From Opisthorchis felineus (Eukaryota > Platyhelminthes > Trematoda > Opisthorchiida > Opisthorchiidae), in the NCBI GenBank assembly GCA_004794785.1, contig SJOL01007034.1, positions 441,014-505,013 on the forward strand: a stretch of DNA of 64,000 bases, given 5' to 3'. Below, piece by piece: positions 47,701 to 59,960 of this stretch (positions are counted from its first letter, which is position 1; every line of letters starts with the position of its first letter). The notes beneath the pieces are model-generated. The model was given only the letters and a program-made list of their open reading frames with translations, was not told the DNA's origin and did no database searches. The position numbers and the translations under genes were made by a program.

Positions 47701-50700
47701 CAAAATGATTTATTGAGCAAACTGTTGCAGCAGATTTATCTCCCACAGAAAAAGAATACCACGTACATGCACTCCAACTAGCCTGGCCCAATCTCTATCG
47801 TCCAATGAGCACTGAAACTCTGTCCCTTGTAGCGGGTGACAAAGTAGGGGAATCCTCAAGTTGCGCTGCTAACTGTATGATATAATATCGCCCCTGTGGG
47901 CATCCAGTTCACAGTGCTGGTCAATGACCAATGGACAGGTGGCTTATTGTTCAACAACTAGCCAGGAACTTGTGAATAAGAATCTCTCTGGAAGGTTGCG
48001 AGGTCCGCGATGCTGCTCATTCTTACCAAAGATGAAACAGCCGAAAAGTCGCTCTCGAAATTTAGGCGTGAATTTATTATACTCAAGAAGAAATTCCCAT
48101 CAACATATCAACCTCATACTGTACTGTCAACAGCTGATGTATAGTTAGGTGTGTAAGAATATGTGGAGGTGAATGTGTGACCCTAGAGTCAGATTGTCAA
48201 CCCATGTGGTGCTACGGAATAAATCTGGCAGAAAGATCTACCGTTCCTGCTACACCAGTCAGATGAAATCTCGGCGGTGGTTGCCACACCAATCGGTTTA
48301 GTGAGTCACACAGGCACTTTCGATCAAAGCATTCCAAGTTTGACTGGTGGTCATTTTAAGCAGTACCGCGTGTACCTACGCATATAGTTATTCCTGGTCC
48401 CTTTAGGTCATTGTGGGTGTTCCCAGTCAATGACGGTTTCTTTATCATCAGTCGGTAGCATTGAGTTTGTGCATATTGGCTGCATGTCACTGTACAGCCA
48501 TTACCTAGTTTTTTATTCAGGGGAAATTAGTCGAACACCCGTCTTTGGATATTCTGGAGGGTGTGTTTCACCTTTCATATATTACGCGATCGTCGGTGGA
48601 TTCTGGGGTTGTATTTTGAGGTTGGTAATGCACTCCTTCGGCATTTTCGTCAAGTTATTGCAAAATTTCAAGCTTGTGTTGCTGCACTGTAAGCGAACCG
48701 AAATTGAGCCCGCCGAAACGATGGGATCTTGAAGATATTCGACCGCAATTTTCGGTGTTATGTTGCCGTTTGTTGGAGCTAGCTTACTCTCAGGGTCAAC
48801 AATAACCGTTGTTTCCTGTATTTTCGGATACAACAATAAAATCTTAATCCGAACAGTTGCTGTGTTTTTGATATCGGAGATAAGGTAACCATTTACCTAA
48901 TGCTCTGTGAGGATTTGCAGAAAGTTCGCCGTTTTGCTATATGGGAAATCCGTATAAAGTAGAATAGCTTTCCTCTTGCACTGATTAGGAGGATCGCCTA
49001 ATTTAAGGTGATTATTTTCGTGAATATGTGTCAAACTTTGGTGCCACTATAGGTAGGACTCACTAGCGGTACTCTATTATCGTCTAAAACCGATTTGAGG
49101 AGACTGTTACGTTCTTCCTTTCATATTGCAGAGGATGCTGTAGAACATAAGGGAATTTCGACAATTCTATCATGCAGCTTCGCTTTGTTCGTCAACTCAA
49201 ATAGTGGAACTACTCATCTCTTCTCTACGTTTGCAACGCTAGGGCAGTGGATTATTGCTAACTTGCTCCGTACTGTGATCTTAAACAGCCTTCTGTGAGA
49301 TGTGATACATGTATCAAACACAGAATTCTGTTCTTTACCCTCCTGCAGAATGTGCATCGCCTCTGTAAAAGGTAATCGGATTCGAGAATTGAACTAGGTC
49401 TCTCTAACATATTTGTCCAACCAGATGTTTGGGAGGCAAACTAATAAAACGAAATCAAACATGCCGTAGTCTGTTAAGCTAACCAGATAATGTGTCGGTT
49501 TGAATTTCATTCATCCGGAGCCGACGTTATTAGCGAACTTGATCAGTGAACTAAATAATAAATAATGATAAAATAAAAAGCAAAATAAATAGACTACATG
49601 GCCACACACCACAAGATCATTACAAACAAACATTTGAAAAAGGCCGTAATGGGTGGTCAAACTAGACATACAGCGAATTTCTTTTCTGATGAGAATCATC
49701 AACCTACCTGTGACGCTGATGTGTATTGTTAATTTTTGGACGGCCTGAATTCATCGTGAGTAATGCTGGTTCTACCACAAAATTATACGATGACAACAGT
49801 GCTACTAGGCTGTGTATTTTTCTTTGTTTACAGCAAAGTGGGTTGCGTTTTGTAGTGAGTGCCTACAAAGGAGATCAGTCCACAATTTTAGGTATCCCTC
49901 TCCGCTTGTTCCTGCGATGGCTGCATACAAGTAAAATTTGTTAGTTCCTACTTGAGGGCCATTCCTGGGTTGCGCGTTGATACGAAAATATTTAGTGTGC
50001 CAAATTTGCTGCTGGCATTCTGTGACTGGATATCTGAACCTATACCCTTTTTCGCGAAATGCAAAGAAATGTAGTTGTGCGTTGTGTTTTTGTTTCAGCA
50101 ATAATCTCGACTTAATTTTTGTTACTTGGAAATGCAATTCCGTCTACTTGGTCTACGTAACAAGAGATTCCTGACGGCCCTCAAAGACACAATGATATTA
50201 CCTTTCACGTCTGATGCATATCTGACTAACAGCTATTTTCTTTTCTCCGCGAACGGTCGGCGCATCACCGCAGATGTTTTAAGTTCGCTTCACTAAAGTT
50301 AGGTTAAAACGCGTTACGTATTTTTGGTTTCCATGTGGAAACTATAAACTTAACAAACGTATTATCGAGGCCGTATATTACCTTACGTTTATCAGACTTC
50401 CGTACCCACTGGTATGCCATCCCTCAAAAAAATGAACCAGATACGCATAACGTTATGTGGCTTAGAGTACAATCGATATAAATTACCTGGATCACTGAGG
50501 TCTTGTCGCTTAAGTTTTACTCAGACTGCATTCGACGCCATAATGCTGAGCTGACGATCCGCATTTCTTTCCAGAATGATAATCTGTTTGACTATATATC
50601 CGTGTCAACATTTCGGGAGAGTCCACATGGTAGGGCATATGTGAATTACACTGAGCTCGCTGTATACAATTGACTATCTAGGTGCCACAGGCACCATTAT

Positions 50701-53700
50701 TGTCTTCCTTTCCTGTCATACTTTGAGCAACTTTCGAATAGAAAAGTATATGCACCCTGCTGAGCTCCAGTAAAAAAAACTCTAATCGTTTGATGGGGAC
50801 TCACCCCAAAAAAATACGCCAAGCCAGGAGGGCGAGAATGCAAACCAGAATGGTGTCGATATGAACGCAAGAAATCTCGCAACCAACCACAATATCATCA
50901 GCTAAGCAATGACATGTTTTCTTTAATAACATATGATGCATGCTGAAAACATTTAGAGGATCACGTTTCCGAACGTTTTCTATACACGTTCTTCTCAACG
51001 TTGTCTAACATGAATCCCTCGAGTGAATCAGAATCGCTCGGTTTGACCAATGATTGGCTCACCTTTCAGGACTTCTTAGTGAGGTAATGGAGCAGACACT
51101 TGGAACGCGCTGGCGTATAACAAAGCCAAAAATAATGGGACTGAGAGTGTAAACAAAAGATTGGCATCATAGCGCAACCTCATGTAGAATGGCCAGCTAA
51201 TCTGAGAAGATAAGGAATGGGTCTGACCCGAATGATATAAAATGTTGTGTTGGGGCACAGAGAGTTAATCAGTGAAAACCAAGGAAAATCTCAGTGATCA
51301 TGAATCAATCATGTCCTCTAGGTTGTTGTTCCTGACGACATCATTGACCTTCGAAGAGAAGGGATTACGTGTGCAAATTTCCAGATCTCATTTTCTGTTC
51401 TATACTGCGGGACTCAGATTCATCTCGAGGTTTTGGTTTGCCGGCCATTTCGTTCTAAGCATCTCAGTGAGTTCTTTGATCTGACCAGTGGCAACGAACG
51501 AATTTACGGGATTTGCTGATACATAATGAACACAATTTATGCAATCTCATGTGGATTTAACCTATTCGTAATATGCCCCTGTCACTTGGCCGAGTGAAGC
51601 CACATAATACCATTTGGAATCAGTTGTTGTGCCCATACATTTAAGTTCATCGATGCGGTCGGCATTGTTGGTGTGCAGAAAAGAGTATAACAAACAAACA
51701 GAGTATAACAAAGAACAACCTGGGAAAACAAATTTGAACCGCAAGTTTACCAAGCAAGAAAGAGGAGCGACATATTGTTCCCGCATTTCCAGCGATTCCA
51801 AATTCACGCGCAGGAAATTTGCATGTTTGTTTATACGTTTGTTTGAATGTTTTCAGTGGCCCGACGGTGAAATCAACAAAGTCAGCAGAAATCTATGAAC
51901 AGGTTCATCAACCATAGATAACCGGCCTCAAAATACAGGGCAAACATTACCACCTCGGCGTTTCTGTGCTAGCTTATTAAGTTTAGAGAACCGAAGGACG
52001 CGCAGAGAGCAAACACCATCTGCGTTTACAGCGTGTACCGCATCTCCATTATGCTATGGTGGTTCGGTTACTATCGTTCATTTGCGTGTTTCGAATTCGA
52101 CGCTCCGGAAGAAACCCCCCGTTCCATAGATCAATAACATAAATGCTAAGCCACAAGACTGTGCTTCCTAAATCACGTGACAAGAAATATTGCCGCCATG
52201 AGAGTAAAACTTTTTTCTGGTATCACAAGGGACTAAGAGTTCATGACCAGAAAACCAAAAGCGCAGGCGTTTTGCCCTTATGTGACATGGTGTTTTGTTG
52301 CATATTGTATGGTATATACTGTGATCACGAAATCTCGACATCATAATGAAGCCTCAAACAACCGGAACCAAAGTGGCAGTTACCACCCAATTTCCAGTGG
52401 AACAACATTCAATTCTATACCTTTTAAAAATGGTGGCACTTGCACTCGTACTAAGCTAACGAAGGCTGAATTGGTTTCTTGCAAACGAATGATGTGATCT
52501 TGGGAATGAGGGCCAGTTCAGGCCATGATGTATTTGAGAATTTTTGTCGCCCACAACGAGTATTTATATACGCCATCGGAATAATTTTCCAGCACAAATC
52601 ACAAGGTGAAATTTGCGGCTCCCGTCGCTCTAATTCGTCGCAGGTACCCGATCATCTAATAAACAGTTTGCTCCTTGGTTGCATGCAAATTTTTAATACC
52701 GAACCATTTTCGAATTTACTAACTATACATGACAGATCGGTTTATGCCAACATTGAGTCGTGTAGTAAATTACGCATCACCATTATTGAATACATTAGTT
52801 TTTCTGAACACAAACGACTGAGAAATCTCCCGACGGATACATCGAGGTTCACAGATAGTTAATAGGGTGTTTTATATCAACTATGTAATTTGCATTGGGA
52901 TTTATTGCTAGAAATTGGGGTCCATCGCAGCGGAACCGCTTCGGCATCCACAGTGCTGTAGCAGGAAATTTCCCTTTACTATGTCAAAATCTAACTCGTC
53001 AAGCGAATGATGTCGTCCGCTGTGCACAGGAAGCCGATTTCTAGGTGGTTACCTGTCTTTTGCTGACTACCGCACCTACTCTGGCAGAAGAAGTATCCTT
53101 GCATTCTTGAATTTTTTTGATTGTCTTCCATCGCCCATAAATTATAGAGGAGAGAGAATGTTTTGTAATGTATGTCCACCATTCTTAGACGGTTCTTATT
53201 GTAGATTGCCAGTCATACACTCCTCCCCTGTTGCAAATGATTTGCTGAGTGTTCACCGATGATTGACAAACAAGAATGTCAAAACTCACTGAATGAAGTA
53301 TGCAATGCCAAGCAAATTTGTATTATCTTGATAGCCCTTAAAGAGTGTTGCGCTGATAATCAACGAGCAGATAATTAGTCAACCGCAGCATACAGCAATG
53401 CATTTGTCATCCGCTTCTGCCAACCAGGGATGAGAAAATGTGCTTTCTCAGCCCCAGTAATCGAAATAGTTGTAAGACTTTAAATGAAATAAGTTTGGCG
53501 AGTATTCACAAATTCGTATATATTTCAGTGATCGTTCTCGAATGCCTCCGGGAGGACCACACAACCCATTTTCTACTAGACAAGCTCTCACGTAAAATGC
53601 ACCACTGTTGACGGCCCCGAAGATTTTAACCGTACCGGCGAGCCCGAATACTATACTAAACCAACAATAATACATTGATACTACTGCGATACTATCATGC

Positions 53701-53900
53701 TATTATGATGATAATAAATAATTAGATATGTATATATATGATTATGAATGATTATAAACTAAACTATTTGTTGCATGGCAGAATAACGTACACGAATTAG
53801 GCGAATTATGTGTGATTCTGCCACCGATACAATGCTTCGTTCACAGAGGTCCAGAGAGTATGTCATCTCCAAATTACGAGAAAAACATTAGCATTGGCCT
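44720..53900. other. Long gene-free stretch
   Basis: Open frames reach 127 codons (47,337-47,720 minus; 52,479-52,862 plus). None has a recognisable motif, and overlapping frames on opposite strands are equally open, as expected by chance. The hydrophobic frame at 48,430-48,732 and its mirror at 48,582-48,836 cannot both be real and neither is recognised. An AT-rich run lies at 53,695-53,765. Confidence 0.5.
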
Positions 53901-53905
53901 CCTTA

Positions 53906-54270
53906 AAATGGAGGTCAGCTGTTTACGAGGTACGTACGAGGTACTTATTGATGCCCCTTCGATGACCAATTCGCAAAATTTGGCATACCATTGCACGCCC
54001 TCACCTGTCGCATATCAGTCGCCTGTAGACTAGAAGCCTGTCAAACCAAACATGCTATTTGGATGGCTGCATCCCAGGGGGCAAGAATAAACTATTAGCG
54101 ATTCATCAAACCAGATAAGTTGGGACCTCACCGAACATCCGGTTCAGCATTTGTTGCCTGTCGCAAAAGATCCCTTGAACCCAGTAACCGCAATAAATTA
54201 CTTTGTCTTGGGTTTGTCTGGCAGGACGTGAGATGCAAAGATCAAACAGGATTTTTTACACAGAAAGTAA
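53906..54270. repeat. Dispersed repeat R3, second copy
   Basis: Partner of 32,178-32,600, with GGTCAGCTGTTTACGAGGTA, CTGTCGCATATCAG, CATCCGGTTCAGCATTTG and CTTGGGTTTGTCTGGC. It precedes D2 just as the first copy precedes D1, though the gaps differ (0.8 kb and 3.5 kb). Confidence 0.65.
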
Positions 54271-54299
54271 GGTTTGTTCACAACTATTATCCGGCGTAC

Positions 54300-55100
54300 C
54301 GTTGGCATGCTCATAAAATTACAGTTAGAATAAACGCATGACTGGTGGGATTTGCGGATACTTAGGATTGCGCGTAAAAAGAGAGGTGTCATAAAATTGG
54401 GCATTAGCTAATGTAGGCTTGGTCACGCCTAAACCGGCATGGGCAGCGAAACACTGTTACAAGGAATGTGTCTTTCCTTCGCCGAGACGAGGTCATATCG
54501 TTAGGGCTCGATGGTGGTGGGCAAAAACGAAACGCGGGAGTGCAAAGTCGGAAGCATTTTGCCTGGCGCACGATAAGAAAACTTCAAATAGCGAAAAATG
54601 AGGAACCAGAACAACGGATCTGTTTAAGCAGCGGAATTGCCACGATCTGGCCGGTCAATTGGAACTAAAGCATAAAACCATTGATGAGGCCTTGCGGCCT
54701 TATCCTGTTATGCTTATGGTCAGGGTTACGAAAACGGCAAATAAGGATGATGAAGTGGATGTATCAGTGATACGGATAAATGGTGACAGGAATATCGGAA
54801 ACACTGTGTCCAATGCAACTGTATAGAGTAAATGTTACCCTGTTGGATTTGAACCATGTGTAATAATCCCTTGGTAGAGGGAGTTTGTGGTAACACACAA
54901 CAACGCGACAGACACAGAAGATGAATGACCTTGTGAGGAGCTCATAATGAAAGTCACCGAGATGTTTGGGTCCGAACGGAATATTCAGCAGATCACAATG
55001 AATGCGTCTCGTAGGTATACGTTTTTTGAAAAGGGAAGAGCCCGGCTAGTAACACAACACACGCACATCAAGCAGTTATTTAACCTACTACAGTGACTTT
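54300..55100. other. Spacer before D2, nothing recognised
   Basis: Open frames of 60-68 codons overlap in two frames (54,419-54,601 and 54,468-54,668). Neither is recognised. Confidence 0.4.
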
Positions 55101-58100
55101 TAAATGACGGCTTTATTGGCAACTTGGAAAATAAAACTGATTTTTCTATTTGTTGAAAACTTTCATGCACGATGTTCCAGGACAAATGTCAGATTGGGAT
55201 TTATGGCAGATTTGAAAGTCCAGTTTGTTACTTGGGCATTATGAAAATATAATCTGTGCCTGTCAACTTGCTCCATTTAGGATTGGCAGACCGTTGAACT
55301 GGAAAACCATTATGGGATCCACAAACTCCAGCCTGAATAGCCGCAAGCTTCCTGGAGACTAAACTTCATTGTGTGAATTAGAAGCACATGTTTCGTACTC
55401 CGGTAAAATTGGGTTAAGAAAATCAAACGTCAGTAATAGAGGCCCGGGTTATCAGCTGAACTTCGGACAAAGATGACGCGCAGATAGGCATAAAAACATT
55501 TGACCTCGTAACTAAACCGCGCTCTACTTCATACATAAGGAAGGCCACACAATTTGGAGTTATTTTGTGAAGTCTCTACCCAAGAAAATGAACTTCCATT
55601 CCGACATTTCGCAGCTTACAAATATAACATCACGGTTTCTCATTAATAACGACGAAAAAAATTCACACGCCGACAGTGGTATACATCCGCTACGCGACAA
55701 AAATAGTTAGCACCAATTTCATTTAGTTCTATCTGATTCATTCCCTGAGCTTTTGAAATGTTTTCAGCCATTTGCGACCATTCGGTTTGACACCTCAATT
55801 TTGATGGCCGCCCGACACCTCATCATGGAAGCCGCGTGCAGAGAAAGACGTAATTCGGTAATGAAGTTTCGGTTCGTTCCTTGGAAAAGTTCAGATAGTG
55901 CAAGCATAATAGGACAATTGCACGCACGAAAAACACCAGTGAACAAAGCGGCCACCAACGCTCCCATGCATAAATGACTTTTAAATTGACGTCCTAATTG
56001 TGAATTATATACGTTCATTTGCTCTTGTTTGGAATGAGGCCATCTCCTTGACTGTTATACAAATATCTCAATTTTACCCGGCGAACGAAACGCCACCTGA
56101 CAGCCTTCAAAGCACCTAATAATATTGACAATTTATAAGTAGCTTGAAGAAAAAATGAATCCCAAGCAAGGCATATGAAAAGAGTGAGAATGCGTCACTC
56201 GAATAATGAGCGAAGTCCTTAATATGACATGCGAATCCTGCATTTGATTTATGGCGCTGTATACCATTTAATCGCCAACACTGCTTGTCACCTCCTCGTA
56301 ATAGTAAACAGGTTGTTGCGAGTCCGACGCAGCTACAAAGTGATGAGGCATCCAGAGATTCCAGATTTCCTTTGTACTCTTACTCGACTGTGCATTGAAT
56401 GTCGTCAGAAACGTTGTTTATTGATTCGCTTACACCCTGCAGTTCGCTGTTCTTGATGATCACAACAGTTTCTTTCGCGTAGAGGATCCATATTTTTGGA
56501 TTTATATCCTAAAAACAGCGTGTTGCAGCTTTGCGATGCTATTTATGCAATAACTCGTGAAAACGGTGACCACTTTCGTAGTTATTCGCAATATTCTCAT
56601 TTTAGTTTCAATGCGGTTTTTCGAGATCTGCGCTGTTCATGGTTCCAAATAATGATAAGGCAGCCGTGCAATAAATCTTGGCTTTTCCGAATACCCTAAG
56701 GTCAATTAATACTTGAAGGCTTAGATGAAAGTTTACCGACCTATTTCTACTGTTGCCAAATACAACTGCCATTAAAACGATCCTTTGCCCAAATTACTAT
56801 TTTTTGATAAACCAGTACAGACCACTGAAGGAATTACAATCGAACTGATATTGACTTCTTTAACCCTCTTATTTGAAACCAGCAAGTCTACAAGAGACGC
56901 AGCCAACAGACAGAAGGGAAGACGCCTGTATAAGCACTGATCAACTGGACGAAAACAATACACAACTAGGCGAAGGTGGAAGACACAAGTGTTCCATATA
57001 CAGTAAATCATTTTGTTACCAATCGATGGCTAAGGGACACCAAAGTTTACATGACAAAACTGCTGATATCTACTGTAATTTGTGCGGGAGATCTTTCTCG
57101 AGTGAGCGTGGATTCGTGTACCATGTGAAGAGATGTCATTCTACTGGAGTCATTATGCCCGGGAGAACAGCAAGTAAATTAGTGCAAGAGTCATTCGAAA
57201 GAGGAAATCCATGTCCTGAATGTGGAAAGTTCTTTCTTAATTAGAACTACATATTTCAGCATGCGCAATCGATTCACCGACAAGGAACGCGACATCAATG
57301 TGGTGACTGTGGGGAGTTATTTTGCAGAAAGTGGACTTTCGATAGGTATGTGAGGACTATGCATGAAATGAAAGATAATCACGTTTGTGTGCATTGCGGG
57401 AAACGTTTCTCACGTTCCGATTACCTTATGGAACATGGAAATTTGCACAACCAACAGCCAAACGACAGGCTTTGTATTGATGAGAAAGAACATGATTGAT
57501 TGTTAGACTCACAAGATTCAATACACATTGGGACGCCTCTTATGAATATGACTTCTGAGCTGATCGAATCTGCTTCATCCTGAATAGAAAGTTGTTTCGT
57601 ACTTCTAGGTGTGCTTCCCCTATACGTGGTCCAGATATCTAGAAAGTTAGAGGAATCCTGATTCTATTCTTTTTTTAGATTCCTCAGAAAGTTTTATTAT
57701 GGTGGGACTCTCATATAAATGAAATTTGCCTGTTGGGCAAAATGTATTTATGTGTTTTGAAGGGGAAAAACTGAAACTCCTTAGCTGACCCACCCACGAA
57801 ATGAACCGTAGTTTGACCGTGTTTTGATAACCGATCTTGTCACATTTGCGATCTATCCACCCAGTCTAACAAGATCAATCTGTCGTCACAGTGTTTCGTG
57901 CATACGTCACACTCGTCTATTAGGGGAGGATTGAATCGTCTACACGGAAAGATGAGAACAGTAGTGCAGCACTAGATACCGCGGCGGTTTTGTCTCTTTT
58001 TCGGTTTAATGTCTCAGTAGCACGCCGGATCATCAGCTCATTCCGATGTATTGATTCGGCTTGTGTTCGACGTTTTATTCACCTAGCGCGTCAGTTAATG

Positions 58101-59960
58101 TATTTTTCGTAAGGGGGCATTTTTATACGACGCCTTTGTCCGATGACAAAAGTTTCATAACCATTAAGTTGTTTGCGTTTTTCGTGCCACTGAGTGTCGT
58201 CATCTAAATGTTTTCTCCCATTCTGCATACAAATCAAAACCCTTGTGAAATAACATGGCATGGGCTGCGTTGATTTTGTCAGGTGATAGAAGATCAAAAT
58301 TACTGGGGATATATTTGCATTTTGAATGTCATAATAAAATCTTGAGATCATCTTTACAGGTTGAAACACCAAACTAAATCTTGGTTATCCGGCTGCTTTT
58401 CAGGCCGGACGATCTAATTCCTCCCGTAGGACAAACTCACTGGTTGCAAGGCTGTTGTGAAATATTCAGGTCGAGTAACCAGGATAATCTACATGAGCGC
58501 CTGTATAACCAGAACATTTTGGTTTTGTATGGAGCCGTCAGTTGGATTTATCTCCTGCATTTAGTTAGCCTCCTCATTGTTTGCTGGCATTCTGCAGGAT
58601 TTTTACTTCTGACGCGATACCCAGAACGCATAAATCCTGTAGAAATGGATTTAGGAGACTTCGATGATATTCAGCGAATTCGGTAATCTAATCATAGAAG
58701 CTCGTCGGGAAGCTTGTTAAACATTGCGGACACAAAAGTAACAGCTGGAATGAAGAAGATCGATAATGCCTCAAATTGGGGCTTACTTGGACTAACAGCA
58801 ATTTTGTTGAATCATTTAATTACGGTTAAAACAATGGCATATAAAGCGAAAACACCCATTCGAAAAAAGACAAAATACTGGGTCGTTCTTAATTTTTCTC
58901 GTGAATGCCGAGTGTTTGGTACCCCATGAGAAACAGTACTTATTTGTCTGACATGGTTTACACCTATGGTTTATTTACTGACCGACTTTGACCACTTTCG
59001 CTTAAGTGCCGGCCTTGTTGGCTGGTGTCTTTTCCACCGGCTGTCACGAGCCGGAAATCGAACTTAAGATGGCCCCATTCTCGCACAACAAAACAATTGG
59101 CTTGTTTGTCTTGGTCCCAGTAACAACAACGATGCCAGACTCCCCTATTTATTTTTAGGACCTTTCATCAGATGGTTTTGTCCGAATCATTTGGTTATGC
59201 AAAACAGGTGTTTTATACAGTGCGGCGTGCACTTCTGCATACAATTACTCATCGTTCTCGAAAAATTAATCGTAATCCAGGCCAGTTTTGCGGCTCCAGC
59301 AATTAACTGCGAAATGTCCGTTCATTAACGCATTGACAATAGCTACAAGGTTGCACGGACAAGGAAGATTGACGGCAATAGTTTAAAAGTTTGGTCTGAC
59401 GTCACTGGAAACTGTTGTTTCATATTAAGAGGCCCAAGAGGTCTGCAGCGTAACCGTTTTAGGGTGAAGCCACGCGAGGTTAGCTGTAGCATGTTACGTG
59501 GTAAGTTCTCCAAGAGTTACATTCCAAACCACCATGAGGTCGCAGAATGCCGGAAACCAACAGAACAGTTGCCACTTGACTTCCAATGAACCGCCATTCA
59601 ATTCTGTCGTTTCTCGGAAGCGAGGCCTCTCGTTTCTGCCACGCAAACATTTAGAATGAATTGAGGGTTCAAATGAGAATTTTGAACGGGGAATGTGAAA
59701 TGTTGCTGCTCTTGTAACGTTTGCCGCCTGTTTGTTCAAATCTATTGAAAATCATCTACATGATCGTGGAATACTTCAGTTGCTTTCATTTAGAATATAC
59801 GTGTTGTCGCTTACCAGGCGGGTGCATATATTATTGGGGGAACACACGGACAAAAATGGTTTTAATTTACGTAACGCTATGGAACCTACGTCGGGAAGTG
59901 GACTTTCCGGCAGCACACTGATGAGAAATCTCTTTGCGACTGCCCTGGCTATAGTGCGCG
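55100..59960 (+). repeat. D repeat unit, copy D2
   Basis: Aligns with D1 through its whole length. Compared with D1 it lacks about 220 bases (36,240-36,470 of D1) and about 650 bases (37,590-38,240 of D1), and has an additional 1.1 kb at about 58,115-59,210. A phrase in that block (AACCAGGATAATCTACATGAGCG, 58,477) recurs in D3 at about 63,868, so the block may be original to the unit and lost from D1. The right end stops near 59,950 at the equivalent of 40,585. Confidence 0.85.
56864..57499 (+). pseudogene. C2H2 zinc-finger pseudogene in D2
   Basis: The frame runs from after TAA (56,861-56,863) to TGA at 57,497-57,499 with a single TAG at 57,242-57,244, where D1 has Trp (TGG). It is exactly as long as D1 from the shared LDE onward (184 codons) with no indel. 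Finger 1 has lost its second Cys (KCSIYSKSF). Finger 2 (YCNLCGRSF) is intact with HVKRCH. Finger 3 (CPECGKFF) has all ligands but contains the stop. Finger 4 (CGDCGELF) has lost its first His (Tyr). Finger 5 (CVHCGKRFSRSDYLMEH) is intact. The upstream ETQPTDRREDACIS segment is shared with D1, which shows that coding extended further upstream. Confidence 0.85.

Noticed and set aside
47337..47720. A minus-strand frame of 127 codons, among the longest in the window
   Set aside because: No domain or low-complexity signature, no conservation with other copies, and odd composition. Length alone is not enough.
48430..48836. A hydrophobic plus-strand frame of 100 codons and a hydrophilic minus-strand frame of 84 codons on top of it
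   Set aside because: They overlap on opposite strands, match nothing known to me, and the lengths are within chance for this window.
52143..52346. A C2H2-like phrase (KKYCRHESKTFFWYHKGLRVH)
   Set aside because: The second Cys is missing and the spacing to His is 13, not 12, with no neighbouring finger. The resemblance is too weak to call.
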